From positions 1 through 64,000 of the forward strand of contig NZ_WPZQ01000016.1 in the NCBI RefSeq assembly GCF_013030265.1: a stretch of DNA of 64,000 bases, in the 5' to 3' direction. Made by a program: the position numbers and the translations under genes. This DNA is from Ruegeria arenilitoris (lineage in GTDB: Bacteria > Pseudomonadota > Alphaproteobacteria > Rhodobacterales > Rhodobacteraceae). Below are positions 11,275 to 21,711 of the stretch, in pieces. Under the pieces are notes generated by a model. That model was not told the DNA's origin and searched no databases. It worked only from the letters and a program-made list of their open reading frames with translations. The first letter of the stretch is position 1. Every line of letters begins with the position of its first letter.

Positions 11275-14200
11275 TTACTCCTCAACCTCCGCATCCAGGA
11301 GTTCCATATTCAGGCCGAGGCCACGGACTTCTTTAACCAGAACGTTGAACGATTCCGGTACGCCCGCTTCAAAGTTATCCTCGCCCTTGACGATCGACTC
11401 ATAGACCTTGGTCCGGCCTGCGACGTCATCCGATTTCACGGTGAGCATCTCCTGCAGGGTGTAGGCGGCGCCGTAAGCTTCCAGAGCCCAAACCTCCATC
11501 TCACCAAAGCGCTGACCACCGAACTGCGCCTTACCACCCAGCGGCTGCTGGGTAACCAGGCTGTACGGCCCGGTCGAACGCGCGTGGATTTTGTCATCCA
11601 CCAAGTGGTGCAGTTTCAGCAGGTACTTGATGCCCACGGTTACCGGACGTGCGAATTGCTCACCGGTACGACCGTCGAACAGAACCGACTGACCGCTTTC
11701 CGAGAAGCCCGCACGCACCAGCGCGTCGTTGACGTCAGCCTCTTTGGCACCGTCGAAGACCGGGGTTGCGATCGGAACACCGCGGGTCACGTTGCCCGCA
11801 GCCTCGATCAGGCCATCCTCGTCCAGACCGGTGATGCCTTCTTCGTAGACATCTTCACCATAGGCCAGCTTCATCGCTTCGCGCACCGGGGTCAGATCGC
11901 CGGAACGGCGGTATTCACCCAGAGCCTCATCGATGTTCAAACCCAGACCGCGTGCGGCCCAACCCATGTGGGTTTCAAGGATCTGACCGACGTTCATACG
12001 CGAAGGCACGCCCAGCGGGTTCAGACAGAAGTCTACCGGCGTACCATCGGCCAGGAACGGCATGTCTTCCATCGGAACAACCTTGGAGATCACACCTTTG
12101 TTCCCGTGACGACCGGCCATCTTGTCGCCCGGTTGCAGCTTACGCTTCACGGCGATGAAGACTTTGACCATCTTCATCACACCCGGCGGCAGGTCGTCGC
12201 CACGGCGGACCTTCTCGACCTTGTCTTCGAAACGGGCGTCCAGAGCACGCTTTTGCACTTCGTACTGCTCGTTCAGAGCCTCAACGATCTGTGCGTCCTG
12301 CTCGCCTTCCAGCGCCAATTGCCACCACTGACCACGAGTCAGGGTTTCCAGCAGTTCCTCGGTGATCACCGACCCTGCCTTGACGCCTTTCGGGCCTTTG
12401 ACAGCGGTTTTACCCAAGATCAGGCCTTGCAGACGCGCATAGATGTTGCGGTCGAGGATCGCCAGCTCGTCGTCCCGGTCACGGGCCAGACGTTCGACTT
12501 CCTCACGCTCGATCTGCAGCGCACGCTCGTCTTTCTCGACGCCGTGGCGGTTGAAGACGCGGACCTCAACGACCGTACCGTAATCGCCCGGCTTCACGCG
12601 CAGCGAGGTGTCGCGCACGTCAGATGCTTTCTCGCCAAAGATGGCGCGCAGCAGCTTCTCTTCCGGGGTCATCGGGCTTTCGCCCTTCGGAGTGATCTTG
12701 CCGACCAGAATATCGCCCGGCTCAACATCCGCACCGATGTAAACGATGCCAGCCTCGTCAAGGTTGCGCAGCGCTTCTTCACCGACGTTCGGGATGTCGC
12801 GGGTGATTTCTTCCGGACCCAGCTTTGTGTCACGGGCGGCGACTTCAAACTCCTCGATATGGACCGAGGTGAAGACGTCATCACGCGCGATACGTTCCGA
12901 GATCAGGATCGAGTCTTCGTAGTTGTACCCGTTCCACGGCATGAACGCGACGACCACGTTCTTACCAAGGGCCAGTTCACCCATATCGGTCGACGGACCA
13001 TCGGCAATGACCTCGCCCTTCTGGACGGTGTCACCCACCTTGATCAGCGGACGCTGGTTGATGCAGGTGTTCTGGTTCGAACGCTGGAATTTGCGCAGAC
13101 GATAGATGTCAACGCCAGCGTCGCCCAGTTCCAGATCTTCGGTGGCGCGGATAACGATACGCTGGGCATCGACCTGGTCGATGATACCGGCGCGTTTCGC
13201 CTGGATCGCAGCACCCGAGTCGATCGCAACCTTTTCCTCGATCCCGGTACCGACCAGCGGCGCTTCAGCGCGCAGCAGCGGAACCGCCTGGCGTTGCATG
13301 TTCGAGCCCATCAAGGCCCGGTTGGCGTCGTCATTTTCAAGGAACGGGATCAGCGATGCAGCGACCGAAACCAGCTGTTTCGGCGACACGTCGATCAGGT
13401 CCACATTCTCGCGCGGGGCGAGAGTGTAGTCACCAGCCTGACGGGTCGACACCAGATCGTTGATGAACTTGCCATCAGCGTCCAGAGTCGCGTTCGCCTG
13501 CGCCACGGTGTGACGCATTTCCTCGGTCGCGGACATGTAGTGAACCTCATCGGTCACCTCGGCGTCTTTCACGACGCGGTACGGTGTTTCGATGAAGCCA
13601 TACTTGTTCACACGGGCAAAGGTGGCCAGCGAGTTGATCAGACCGATGTTCGGACCTTCCGGCGTTTCAATCGGGCACATCCGGCCATAGTGGGTCGGGT
13701 GCACGTCGCGCACCTCAAAGCCCGCACGCTCACGCGTAAGACCACCGGGGCCAAGCGCCGAAAGGCGGCGTTTGTGGGTAACCTCGGACAGCGGGTTGGT
13801 CTGGTCCATAAACTGCGACAGCTGCGACGAGCCGAAGAATTCACGAACAGCAGCTGCAGCCGGTTTCGCGTTGATCAGATCCTGAGGCATGACGGTGTCG
13901 ATCTCGACCGACGACATACGCTCTTTGATCGCGCGTTCCATGCGCAGGAGACCGACGCGGTACTGATTTTCCATCAGTTCGCCGACCGAACGCACACGAC
14001 GGTTGCCGAGGTGGTCGATATCGTCCACGTCGCCTTTGCCGTCACGCAGTTCAACCAGCGCCTTGATGCAGGCCACGATGTCTTCGCGGCGCAGAGTGCG
14101 CAGGGTGTCAGGCGCATCCAGAGCCAGACGCATGTTCATCTTCACACGGCCAACGGCGGACAGGTCATAACGCTCGCTGTCGAAGAATAGCGTGTCGAAC

Positions 14201-15411
14201 AGGGCCGATGCAGCTTCGACGGTGGGCGGCTCGCCCGGACGCATGACGCGATAGATGTCCATGAGCGCGCTTTCGCGGTTCATGTTCTTGTCCTGCGCCA
14301 TGGTGTTGCGCATGTAAGGGCCGACATTAACGTTGTCGATGTCCAGAACCGGGATGTCGGTGATGCCCGCGTCGATCAGTTCCTTTGCGGTACCGCCGAT
14401 CAGGTCGCCATCCTTATCGTACTCCAGCGTCAGTTCATCACCGGCCTCGACATAGATCGCGCCGGTTTCTTCGTTGATGATGTCCTTGGCGACATACTTG
14501 CCAACGATGTGGTCGAAGGGAACCAGCAGGTCGGTAACAACGCCTTCTTCGATCAGCTTCTTCACTGCGCGCGGGGTGACTTTCTTGCCTGCTTCAGCAA
14601 TCACTTCACCTGATTTCGCGTCAACCAGATCATAGGTCGGACGGGTACCACGAACACGCTCGGGGAAGAACGGCGTGATCCAGCCTTTCTTCTTGTCCAG
14701 TTTGTAGGACACGGTGTTGTAGTAGGCATCCATGATGCCTTCCTGGTCCAGACCCAAAGCGTAAAGCAGCGTGGTCACCGGCAGTTTGCGGCGACGGTCG
14801 ATACGAGCGAACACGATGTCCTTGGCGTCGAACTCAAAGTCCAGCCAGCTGCCGCGATACGGGATGATGCGGCAGGCGAACAGCAGTTTACCCGAGGAAT
14901 GGGTTTTGCCCTTGTCGTGATCAAAGAACACACCGGGCGAGCGGTGCATCTGGGATACGATCACGCGCTCGGTGCCGTTGACAACGAACGTACCGTTCGG
15001 GGTCATCAAGGGCATGTCGCCCATGAAGACATCCTGTTCCTTGATGTCTTTGACCGATTTTGCACCGGTATCTTCATCGACATCAAACACGATCAGGCGC
15101 AGAGTGACCTTCAGCGGCGCGCTGTAGGTCATGTCGCGCTGCATGCACTCTTCGACGTCATATTTGGGCTTTTCCAGATCGTATTTCACGAACTCCAGAA
15201 CGGAGGTTTCGTTGAAATCCTTGATCGGGAAAACCGACTGGAACACACCTTTGATGCCTTCGCCGTCAGTGGGCTGCTCTGCATCGCCGGAGCGCAGGAA
15301 AAGATCATAAGAAGATTTCTGGACCTCAATGAGGTTCGGCATCTCCAGCACTTCGCGGATTTTGCCGTAGTATTTACGAAGACGTTTCTGGCCAAGGAAC
15401 GTTTGAGCCAT
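11275..15411 (-). CDS. rpoB: RNA polymerase subunit beta
   Basis: The start is taken as [20 protein letters not shown] (1378 residues), with AAGGTGA eight bases upstream. A GTG four codons earlier is possible but lacks that spacing. The rifampicin-binding region reads [19 protein letters not shown], which matches sensitive enzymes. Other beta signatures include [17 protein letters not shown] and the C-terminal [22 protein letters not shown] region ([14 protein letters not shown]). The rplL-rpoB spacer upstream carries two hairpins. Confidence 0.99.
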   Translation of the reverse strand: MAQTFLGQKRLRKYYGKIREVLEMPNLIEVQKSSYDLFLRSGDAEQPTDGEGIKGVFQSVFPIKDFNETSVLEFVKYDLEKPKYDVEECMQRDMTYSAPLKVTLRLIVFDVDEDTGAKSVKDIKEQDVFMGDMPLMTPNGTFVVNGTERVIVSQMHRSPGVFFDHDKGKTHSSGKLLFACRIIPYRGSWLDFEFDAKDIVFARIDRRRKLPVTTLLYALGLDQEGIMDAYYNTVSYKLDKKKGWITPFFPERVRGTRPTYDLVDAKSGEVIAEAGKKVTPRAVKKLIEEGVVTDLLVPFDHIVGKYVAKDIINEETGAIYVEAGDELTLEYDKDGDLIGGTAKELIDAGITDIPVLDIDNVNVGPYMRNTMAQDKNMNRESALMDIYRVMRPGEPPTVEAASALFDTLFFDSERYDLSAVGRVKMNMRLALDAPDTLRTLRREDIVACIKALVELRDGKGDVDDIDHLGNRRVRSVGELMENQYRVGLLRMERAIKERMSSVEIDTVMPQDLINAKPAAAAVREFFGSSQLSQFMDQTNPLSEVTHKRRLSALGPGGLTRERAGFEVRDVHPTHYGRMCPIETPEGPNIGLINSLATFARVNKYGFIETPYRVVKDAEVTDEVHYMSATEEMRHTVAQANATLDADGKFINDLVSTRQAGDYTLAPRENVDLIDVSPKQLVSVAASLIPFLENDDANRALMGSNMQRQAVPLLRAEAPLVGTGIEEKVAIDSGAAIQAKRAGIIDQVDAQRIVIRATEDLELGDAGVDIYRLRKFQRSNQNTCINQRPLIKVGDTVQKGEVIADGPSTDMGELALGKNVVVAFMPWNGYNYEDSILISERIARDDVFTSVHIEEFEVAARDTKLGPEEITRDIPNVGEEALRNLDEAGIVYIGADVEPGDILVGKITPKGESPMTPEEKLLRAIFGEKASDVRDTSLRVKPGDYGTVVEVRVFNRHGVEKDERALQIEREEVERLARDRDDELAILDRNIYARLQGLILGKTAVKGPKGVKAGSVITEELLETLTRGQWWQLALEGEQDAQIVEALNEQYEVQKRALDARFEDKVEKVRRGDDLPPGVMKMVKVFIAVKRKLQPGDKMAGRHGNKGVISKVVPMEDMPFLADGTPVDFCLNPLGVPSRMNVGQILETHMGWAARGLGLNIDEALGEYRRSGDLTPVREAMKLAYGEDVYEEGITGLDEDGLIEAAGNVTRGVPIATPVFDGAKEADVNDALVRAGFSESGQSVLFDGRTGEQFARPVTVGIKYLLKLHHLVDDKIHARSTGPYSLVTQQPLGGKAQFGGQRFGEMEVWALEAYGAAYTLQEMLTVKSDDVAGRTKVYESIVKGEDNFEAGVPESFNVLVKEVRGLGLNMELLDAEVEE

Positions 15412-15544
15412 GTCAGATGTCACCTTTCGATGTTCTCAGCGGGCAAAGACACCGTCGGGCCCCGGCATCTTGCACATTCGAGACGACACGTCCGGATCAA
15501 TTCATGGCCACCGTCCCGAAGGCAGCCTCCCGATCCGAAAACCG

Positions 15545-15622
15545 TGTCTTAGAAAACACCCCAGATATTGAGGCCCTTTCTAAGACAGGTTCGGCTGGAC
15601 CCGGATTTCTCCGGACCCAGCC
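15545..15622 (-). promoter_or_regulatory. Two tandem hairpins in the rplL-rpoB spacer
   Basis: Hairpin A pairs 15593-15605 with 15610-15622 (13 bp including two G-T wobbles, four-base loop). Hairpin B pairs TGTCTTAGAAA (15545-15555) with TTTCTAAGACA (15577-15587), 11 bp perfect. Neither has a T-run on the minus strand. The position matches the rplL-rpoB attenuator and RNase III site known in enterobacteria, so partial termination or processing is the likely role. Confidence 0.55.
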
Positions 15623-15661
15623 AAATTTTTCGGCACATCAGCGATGCACCAGAGACTAAGC

Positions 15662-16036
15662 TTAGGCCAGCTCGACTTCGGCGCCAGCTGCTTCCAGCTT
15701 GCCTTTGATGTCTTCTGCTTCTGCTTTGTCTACGCCTTCTTTGATCTTGCCGCCGGCTTCGACCAGTTCCTTGGCTTCTTTCAGGCCCAGGCCGGTGATG
15801 CCGCGAACTTCTTTGATGACGTTGATTTTCGAAGCGCCGGCGTTCTTCAGAACGACGTCGAATTCGGTTTTTTCTTCCTCAGCTGCGCCACCGGCGTCGC
15901 CACCAGCTGCAACCATTACGGCGCCGCCAGCTGCAGGCTCGATGCCGTATTCGTCTTTGAGGATGGTTTTCAGTTCTTGTGCTTCCAGCAGGGTCAGACC
16001 CACGATGCTTTCTGCGAGTGCTTTCAGATCAGCCAT
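15662..16036 (-). CDS. rplL: 50S ribosomal protein L7/L12
   Basis: The 124-residue acidic stalk protein starts [20 protein letters not shown]. The alanine/glycine-rich hinge ([19 protein letters not shown]) lies at about 37-56, and the C-terminal domain contains [19 protein letters not shown], which recruits translational GTPases. It follows rplJ by 79 bp. The long spacer to rpoB is where transcript levels of stalk protein and polymerase would be uncoupled. Confidence 0.99.
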   Translation of the reverse strand: MADLKALAESIVGLTLLEAQELKTILKDEYGIEPAAGGAVMVAAGGDAGGAAEEEKTEFDVVLKNAGASKINVIKEVRGITGLGLKEAKELVEAGGKIKEGVDKAEAEDIKGKLEAAGAEVELA

Positions 16037-16115
16037 TTTATCAGCTCTTTCCGTTTACAGTGTGTGTTCCAACGTCAGGGTATTTACCCTACGCAGATCA
16101 TTCAGTGCCAACCGC

Positions 16116-16634
16116 TTACGCAGCTTCCGCCTTCTCTTCGATGGTGGAAAGGATGCTTGCGATGTTGCTTGCAGGTGCGCCAATCGCGCCGGCGATGTTC
16201 GAAGCAGGTGCGCCAATGCAGCCCACGATCGAAGCAATAAGCTCCTCGCGAGACGGCATTTTCGAAACGGCTTCAACGCCTTTGCGGTCCAGAGCGTTCT
16301 CGCCCATTGCACCGCCGAGGATTTCAAAATTCTTGTTATCCTTGGCGAAGTCCTCGGCTACCTTGGCTGCTGCCACGGGATCCTCGGAATAGGTCAGAAC
16401 GGTCATCCCTGTCAGCAGGTCGGCCATGCTTTCACACGGCTTACCCTCAAGGGCGATTTTGGCGAGCCTGTTCTTGGCAACACGCACGGAACCTCCGGCT
16501 TCGCGCGCACGCGAACGCAGGTCCTGCATCTCGGCAACTGTCAGACCGGCGTAGTGCGAAACCACTACGACGCCAGAGCTTTCGAAGATTTGGCCGAGTT
16601 CCTCGACCACTTTCTCTTTCTGGGCTCTATCCAC
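16116..16634 (-). CDS. rplJ: 50S ribosomal protein L10
   Basis: L10 anchors the L7/L12 dimers on the 50S stalk. The likely start is a GTG giving (M)[20 protein letters not shown] (172 residues), with GGAGAG five to six bases upstream. A TTG four codons earlier has no such site. Features include the RNA-binding N-terminal half with [14 protein letters not shown], and a C-terminal helix rich in alanine that binds L7/L12. It is the first gene of rplJL-rpoBC. In many bacteria L10 represses its own leader. Confidence 0.98.
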   Translation of the reverse strand: MDRAQKEKVVEELGQIFESSGVVVVSHYAGLTVAEMQDLRSRAREAGGSVRVAKNRLAKIALEGKPCESMADLLTGMTVLTYSEDPVAAAKVAEDFAKDNKNFEILGGAMGENALDRKGVEAVSKMPSREELIASIVGCIGAPASNIAGAIGAPASNIASILSTIEEKAEAA

Positions 16635-16737
16635 AGTTCTCTCCAAGTTAGGGATGAAACCTCATCCCGGCTCATATTTGCCGTAGCTTACGCTCCGGCG
16701 TTCAGGTCCGTTGTTACGGGATTGGCCAAAATTCGCC

Positions 16738-16755
16738 CGAGGGTCAGGACCCTCG
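16738..16755 (-). promoter_or_regulatory. Perfect hairpin in the rplJ leader
   Basis: CGAGGGTC and GACCCTCG are adjacent inverted 8-mers about 105 bp upstream of rplJ. It is a candidate part of an L10-binding leader. I see no credible gene between rplJ and 17049 on either strand, apart from this leader and the promoter candidate. Confidence 0.35.
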
Positions 16756-16873
16756 AAATTCTTTGGTCTTACCCGTCTCAGGCAGGGAATTAAGACCTTT
16801 CGTAAGGTCACCCACCGTCTTGGACGAAACGAAATAAAGCGCACGACGAATCGCACGCTTTACTCCGCAGTTC

Positions 16874-16902
16874 TCTTTAGGGCAGATGGCGGGGGTTTCC
16901 AA
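16874..16902 (-). promoter_or_regulatory. Candidate promoter of rplJL-rpoBC
   Basis: On the minus strand TTGGAA (16897-16902) and TAAAGA (16874-16879) are 17 bases apart. It would give a leader of about 230 bases before rplJ. The match is moderate and was found by eye only. Confidence 0.35.
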
Positions 16903-17048
16903 GGGGTAAATTGGTCAGATCCCAGAAATCCGTCCGGCTCACTTTTGAGCTTTGGTCAATAGGGAAATGGCAGCCATTGACACATAACCTGCGCTGAGGT
17001 CCTGTCACCTGCACATACAGAAGATCAATCACAGGCGCCACTCTCCGA

Positions 17049-18008
17049 ATGCCGGACCTTACCGAGAGCGAAAGACAGTTTACATCCGACTGCGTGGCTG
17101 AGTTTCTGAGTTACGTGAACACTGACGCTACGGAACAAGTCGAGTGCATCTACCGCTCACATGCTTTCCCAAATTCGCGCCTCGTCCTGAAGGTTCAAAC
17201 CAAGCCCGCAGCCTACGCTTTAAAGATTGATACAGAGGCTCCTGACACCGGAAGATTGCGCGATGAATTTGACCTTCTGACCAAACTGCATATCCATTTC
17301 GAGGACAACCCAACCACTCAGGTTATCCGCCCGGTATATCTATCAGACACAAACTCCTTTTTCGTCACAGAGTTTATTGACCGACCGACAGCAGTGGATC
17401 TGATCTACAACAGCACGGATGACGATCAGGTCGCACAGGTATTCCGTCGTGCAGGATCTTGGCTCAATGACCTTCATAGTTGCCAATTGCCAGTAAGCTA
17501 TGCCTTCCGACCAAAGTGGATGACCGATGGTATTAGTGATCTGCTCGGTGCGGTACCCTATGATATCTCGGATCAAAGTCGGAGATGGGTGAACATCATG
17601 TTCGCCGAAGCCGCCCGCCTGAAGGGCGTTGAAGACATTCGGGTCTTTTCACATGGTGATTTTCATGGGCAGAACCTGATCATCGGGCAGGGCAAAACGA
17701 TTGGCCTGGATTTTACCGAAGCCCGAGAAAAACTGGCGGTGTATGACATCGTTGATTTTCTGAAAGCAGATATATTTCGGGAAGGTGACGCATCAGACGT
17801 GGATCGAAGCGGCATCCTGAAGAAAAACAAAGAAATGTTCTTCCGCCGCTACAAGCACCCCATAAACACCGAGATTCTGGATTTCTGCATCCGGGGGCGG
17901 TTGCTGAAAGACTGGCTCTTCCTTCACCAGAGACGCCATGATTGCAGCGAATTCGAAGAGCACAAGCGAGAGCGCCTTGGCATCCGGCTAAGGCAAGTAT
18001 TCGGCTAG
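17049..18008 (+). CDS. Aminoglycoside-phosphotransferase-fold kinase
   Basis: The 319-residue soluble protein has the APH/choline-kinase catalytic loop HGDFHGQN at 202-209 (Asp204 catalytic, Asn209 metal-binding). A DFTEAR segment follows at about 221, in the place of the DxD/DFG metal site. The N lobe holds ALKIDTE, a likely ATP-lysine strand. Families of this fold phosphorylate antibiotics, choline, homoserine or sugars, and the substrate cannot be read here. It is a single plus-strand gene lodged between rplA and rplJ, both on the other strand, and has no partner. Confidence 0.75.
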   Translation: MPDLTESERQFTSDCVAEFLSYVNTDATEQVECIYRSHAFPNSRLVLKVQTKPAAYALKIDTEAPDTGRLRDEFDLLTKLHIHFEDNPTTQVIRPVYLSDTNSFFVTEFIDRPTAVDLIYNSTDDDQVAQVFRRAGSWLNDLHSCQLPVSYAFRPKWMTDGISDLLGAVPYDISDQSRRWVNIMFAEAARLKGVEDIRVFSHGDFHGQNLIIGQGKTIGLDFTEAREKLAVYDIVDFLKADIFREGDASDVDRSGILKKNKEMFFRRYKHPINTEILDFCIRGRLLKDWLFLHQRRHDCSEFEEHKRERLGIRLRQVFG

Positions 18009-18050
18009 ATCATCGGGGAGCTTTCCGCTCATCCACAAACATCGATCCCC

Positions 18051-18084
18051 AAAAGAAAACCCGGGTGGCTTTCGCTACCCGGGT
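18051..18084 (-). terminator. Intrinsic terminator of rplK-rplA
   Basis: CCCGGGT at 18060-18066 pairs with ACCCGGG at 18077-18083, extended inward by GC/GC around a GAAA loop. The minus strand then reads TTTTCTTTT. It lies about 30 bp after the rplA stop and separates rplKA from rplJL. Confidence 0.85.
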
Positions 18085-18112
18085 GAATACTGTCACTACT
18101 GGTCGCTAAGGC

Positions 18113-18811
18113 TTATTCGCCCGCAGCAGCTGCAACGTCCAGAGTCACGCCTGGGCCCATGGTCGAGCTCAGCGCGATTTTCTTCATGTAGGTGCCTTTG
18201 GCGCCCGACGGCTTGGCCTTGGCCACGGCCGAGATGAAGGCGCGGACGTTTTCGACCAGCTTGGCTTCGTCGAACGACGCTTTGCCAACACCGGCGTGCA
18301 CGACGCCACCTTTTTCAGCTTTGAACTGAACTTCACCACCTTTGGCAGCTTCCACGGCCGCTTTCACGTCCATGGTCACGGTGCCAACTTTGGGGTTCGG
18401 CATCAGGTTGCGCGGGCCCAGAACTTTACCCAGACGGCCAACGATCGGCATCATGTCAGGGGTAGCAATGCAGCGATCGAATTCGATGGTGCCGCCCTGA
18501 ATGGTTTCCATCAGGTCTTCCGCGCCAACGATATCTGCGCCCGCTTCTTTCGCTTCGTCAGCCTTGGGGCCACGAGCAAATACAGCAACGCGCATCGCTT
18601 TACCGGTGCCGTTCGGCAGGCCGACAACGCCGCGAACCATCTGGTCTGCGTGACGAGTGTCAACGCCCAGGTTCAGAGCGATTTCGATGGTCTCGTCGAA
18701 TTTCGAAGTTGCGTTGGCTTTGACCAGGGCAACTGCTTCGTCCACCGACAGGTTTTCCTTGCCGGCGACAGCTTCGCGCGCAGCGCGGGTACGTTTACCG
18801 AGTTTTGCCAT
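18113..18811 (-). CDS. rplA: 50S ribosomal protein L1
   Basis: The 232-residue L1 protein forms the mobile L1 stalk that helps release E-site tRNA. Signature segments include [33 protein letters not shown] and [17 protein letters not shown]. Its start codon is one base after the rplK stop, so the two are translationally coupled. L1 is a known repressor of the rplK-rplA mRNA in E. coli. A terminator follows directly. Confidence 0.99.
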   Translation of the reverse strand: MAKLGKRTRAAREAVAGKENLSVDEAVALVKANATSKFDETIEIALNLGVDTRHADQMVRGVVGLPNGTGKAMRVAVFARGPKADEAKEAGADIVGAEDLMETIQGGTIEFDRCIATPDMMPIVGRLGKVLGPRNLMPNPKVGTVTMDVKAAVEAAKGGEVQFKAEKGGVVHAGVGKASFDEAKLVENVRAFISAVAKAKPSGAKGTYMKKIALSSTMGPGVTLDVAAAAGE

Positions 18812-18812
18812 C

Positions 18813-19262
18813 TTACTTCACCTCGATGCCCATAGAGCGGGCCGAGCCCAGGATGATCTGCATTGCGCCTTCGACGTCGTTGGCGTTCAGATCTTTCATT
18901 TTGGCTTCGGCGATTTCGCGAACCTGCTTCGAGGTCACGGTTGCCACGGTCTCACGACCAGGGTTTTCCGCGCCACGGGGACGGTTACGCTTGCCAACCG
19001 GCTTCAGACCAGCTGCTTTTTTCAGGTAATAAGACGCGGGCGGCGTCTTGATGTCCATGGTGAAGGACTTGTCCTGATAATAGGTGATCACGGTCGGGCA
19101 AGGTGCGCCTTGCTCCATGTCTGCGGTCTTGGCGTTAAACGCCTTGCAGAATTCCATGATGTTGATGCCGCGCTGACCCAGCGCTGGACCAACTGGCGGC
19201 GACGGGTTCGCCTGACCTGCAGGAACCTGCAGTTTCATTGTACCAGCAAGCTTCTTGGCCAT
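18813..19262 (-). CDS. rplK: 50S ribosomal protein L11
   Basis: The 149-residue L11 protein binds the GTPase-associated region of 23S rRNA and is needed for the stringent response through RelA. It shows [20 protein letters not shown] near the N terminus and SYYLKKAAG in the linker. It normally follows nusG directly. Here a plus-strand gene and a nusG terminator intervene, so rplK needs its own promoter. Confidence 0.99.
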   Translation of the reverse strand: MAKKLAGTMKLQVPAGQANPSPPVGPALGQRGINIMEFCKAFNAKTADMEQGAPCPTVITYYQDKSFTMDIKTPPASYYLKKAAGLKPVGKRNRPRGAENPGRETVATVTSKQVREIAEAKMKDLNANDVEGAMQIILGSARSMGIEVK

Positions 19263-19602
19263 TTGGTTTTCCTTTCAACTTAGGTGAAACGCGTTCCACC
19301 CAGATTATGTTGCGTGGTCCGATCCGGGATCGCGATCCCAGCAACCTCCCACGAGAGAATCTCGCCCGAAGACGATAGAGGCGGCGTTTACAGGGGAATG
19401 CAGGGGTTGGCAAGGGGATCACTGACCCAATCCGAGACGACTTACAGGGCAACTTTCAAAAACAGTCATCTGCCCATCTATACTACTTCCTTGCATGCGA
19501 TTCCGAGTAAAACTTGCCAAACACATTCAAAAATTGCGACCCTTGGATGAGTCGGAACTGCGTGTTTGGTTTCTCGACGATATCCTTATGGGAGGGCTTT
19601 CG
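19263..19602 (-). promoter_or_regulatory. rplK upstream region with candidate promoter and palindrome
   Basis: On the minus strand TTGCCA (19408-19413) and TAAACG (19385-19390) are 17 bases apart, a weak promoter match. GGGATCGCGATCCC at 19326-19339 is a perfect palindrome inside the presumed rplK leader and could be part of an L1-binding control site. The remainder is the 5' region of the divergent MBL gene. Confidence 0.3.
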
Positions 19603-20859
19603 ATGATATTTTCCAAGACTTTCATAAATGTAATAACGCTTAGCGCCGGGATCACCACAGCCGCAGCGACGATCACGATAGCGCAAAACGAGGAACCTTC
19701 GGAATGGTCAAGGACCGACCCATACCCCAACCAAACTGTTTACTACCCGGGAACTGAATCTCTGGGGCCTGACGAGATGCGGGTTATCGCTTGCGGAACG
19801 GGGATGCCTCAACCACGCCTTAAACAAGCTGCCGCCTGCTTTCTTGTTGAACTGGGCAATGGTGAAAAATTCATCTTCGATATGGGCGAAGGTTCATATG
19901 AACGGATCATGGCGCTTGGGATACCCCTGGATCAACTGGATAAGGTCTTTTTAGGTCACTTGCACCTTGATCATGCAGGCGATTTTCCAGCCTTCTATTT
20001 TACCGGCCCCGTAAACAATCGCTTAACTCCAGTCCGCCTTTGGGGGCCTGAGGGGATCAAGCCGGAATGGGGCACTAAGGCATGGTCCGACCACATGATG
20101 AAGATGTGGGCCTGGGAAGAAGCGACCAGAGGCGCGGCGGTCGATCCGAGAGGATTGCAGCTTGAAGTGAACGAATTCGACTGGAAAGCTGTAAACAATG
20201 TCATCTTTGATGAAAACGGCGTTCAAGTCAGAACCCTGCCAGCCATTCATGGCGAGCAATCGGTTAGTTTTCTATTGGAATGGAATGGCCTCAAGTTCGC
20301 TTTTTCCTCTGATACACTTCCGACACGCTGGTGGAGAGAGCATGCCGCCGGTGCCGATCTTGCCATCCACGAGTGCTTCACTCCCCCTGAATACATGATC
20401 GAAAAGTACGGTTTTGAACCATCTGAGGCGATTTTTGTGGGCTCACAGGGGCATACAGCTGCACAGGCGTTTGGGAAGATCATGTCTGAGACAGAACCGC
20501 GACTGGCAGTTTGTTATCACTTCCAGAACGATCATGACATCGCGTTGGCCGTCTATTCGGCAATACGGGAAACCTATGACGGCCCGTTGGATTTAGCAGC
20601 TGATTTCATGACATGGAATGTAACGAAAGATAGTATTCGAACCCGGCAAGGGATACCCAACGAAGAGTCCTTTCCGGCACCGGTTCAAATGGCGAAGCAA
20701 CCCCCAGACTCTGCCGCAGAGTTTCCATTCTCCGAATTCGATCTTGAAAGCATGGACCTTGGGGCTGCCGAAGCTACAAATGACATGATCGAAGCATTCA
20801 ATGAGCGCTCGGGCAACAATGAGGTAGGTGCCTACACCAGCCTTCCCTTCAAAGAATAG
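19603..20859 (+). CDS. Secreted MBL-fold metallohydrolase
   Basis: The start MIFSKTFINVITLSAGITTA (418 residues) is chosen because GGGAGGG lies six bases before it; in-frame starts at 19588 and 19495 are less well placed. Residues 1-29 look like a signal peptide. The zinc motif HLHLDH is at 119-124, with later metal-ligand candidates in TLPAIHGEQS, FSSDTLP and VCYHFQNDHD. It resembles RNase Z/arylsulfatase-like MBL proteins, and from memory those annotated GntH-like. The substrate is unknown. It lies between nusG and rplK on the opposite strand, and I see no T-run terminator of its own. Confidence 0.8.
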   Translation: MIFSKTFINVITLSAGITTAAATITIAQNEEPSEWSRTDPYPNQTVYYPGTESLGPDEMRVIACGTGMPQPRLKQAAACFLVELGNGEKFIFDMGEGSYERIMALGIPLDQLDKVFLGHLHLDHAGDFPAFYFTGPVNNRLTPVRLWGPEGIKPEWGTKAWSDHMMKMWAWEEATRGAAVDPRGLQLEVNEFDWKAVNNVIFDENGVQVRTLPAIHGEQSVSFLLEWNGLKFAFSSDTLPTRWWREHAAGADLAIHECFTPPEYMIEKYGFEPSEAIFVGSQGHTAAQAFGKIMSETEPRLAVCYHFQNDHDIALAVYSAIRETYDGPLDLAADFMTWNVTKDSIRTRQGIPNEESFPAPVQMAKQPPDSAAEFPFSEFDLESMDLGAAEATNDMIEAFNERSGNNEVGAYTSLPFKE

Positions 20860-20915
20860 GGAGCTAGTTCTGCGACGTTCGCGAACTTGGCTGGTCAGCG
20901 ATCACAAAACTCATA

Positions 20916-20954
20916 AAGCAAAAAACGCCGCGTGGTCGATGACAACGCGGCGTT
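20916..20954 (-). terminator. Intrinsic terminator of secE-nusG
   Basis: A 10-bp perfect stem (20924-20933 with 20945-20954) with an 11-base loop is followed on the minus strand by TTTTTTGCTTT. It lies 23 bp after the nusG stop. The plus strand has no T-run, so it serves nusG, not the MBL gene. Confidence 0.87.
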
Positions 20955-20976
20955 CTGAAATGCTCTGAGAAGCTAT

Positions 20977-21510
20977 TCAGCCCTGCTTCGTGACCTGCGT
21001 AAAGTCCAGCTCCACCGGAGTTTCCCGACCAAAGATCGAGACGGTCACTTTCAGCTTCTGGTTCTCGTCGTCCACGCCTTCGACCATGCCGTCGAAATCT
21101 TCGAACGGGCCGTCGTTGACCTTGACCTTCTCGCCCACTTCGAAGGTGATCATCAGCTTCGGCGCTTCTTCACCTTCCTGAACGCGGTTGAGGATCTGGT
21201 TCACCTCGGCGTCGCGCATCGGCATCGGGCGTCCTTGCGGGCCCAGGAAACCAGTGACGCGGTTGATCGAGTTGATCAGGTGGTAGCCCTGATCCGACAT
21301 TTCCATGTGCACCAGCACGTAACCGGGCATGAAACGACGTTCGGTCGTGACCTTCTTGCCGCGACGCACCTCGATCACCTCTTCGGTGGGGACCAGTACT
21401 TCGTCGATATCGTCCTCAAGGCCCTGCTCGGCCACGGACGTGCGGATCTGTTCTGCGATCTTCTTTTCGAAATTCGAAAGAACGCTGACCGAGTACCACC
21501 GTTTCGCCAT
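20977..21510 (-). CDS. nusG: Transcription termination/antitermination factor NusG
   Basis: The start [20 protein letters not shown] gives the usual 177 residues; an in-frame extension to 21567 has no ribosome binding site. The NGN domain ends in [17 protein letters not shown] sequence ([17 protein letters not shown]), and the C-terminal KOW domain reads [17 protein letters not shown]. NusG binds RNA polymerase, stimulates elongation and couples to S10 or Rho. secE lies 201 bp upstream, and a strong terminator follows. Confidence 0.97.
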   Translation of the reverse strand: MAKRWYSVSVLSNFEKKIAEQIRTSVAEQGLEDDIDEVLVPTEEVIEVRRGKKVTTERRFMPGYVLVHMEMSDQGYHLINSINRVTGFLGPQGRPMPMRDAEVNQILNRVQEGEEAPKLMITFEVGEKVKVNDGPFEDFDGMVEGVDDENQKLKVTVSIFGRETPVELDFTQVTKQG

Positions 21511-21711
21511 GAACCTGTCGTCCTTGTTTGCCTTTCGGGCCACCGAACGCTCGGACTTGCCCGTCATTGAAATTCTATCTCATCACCCGGAATAAAAAGC
21601 GGCGCGCAGCCCGAATCGCCGCACGCCCATTCCGAATAGTACTGTGTCAACTACTCTGACACGGCGCGCTGTGCAAGGGGGCAGTGGCGTTTCCGCGCGG
21701 CCCGGTTCGCC

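Noticed and set aside
7484..11404. Plus-strand open frame of about 1300 codons opposite rpoC
   Set aside because: It mirrors rpoC codon for codon, is rich in His, Arg, Gln and Val as expected from an antisense of GC-biased coding sequence, and has no ribosome binding site or recognisable domain.
11584..14190. Plus-strand open frame of about 870 codons opposite rpoB
   Set aside because: Same antisense composition; it lies wholly within rpoB and has no domain.
16662..16856. Small basic minus-strand ORF in the rplJ leader
   Set aside because: It has no ribosome binding site and overlaps the leader hairpin; the reading is Arg-rich, as chance frames are here.
21644..21662. GTGTCA/TGACAC hairpin and a TTGACA in the secE-nusG gap as a nusG promoter
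   Set aside because: TTGACA has no acceptable -10 at 16 to 18 bases, and the hairpin has only six pairs and no T-run.
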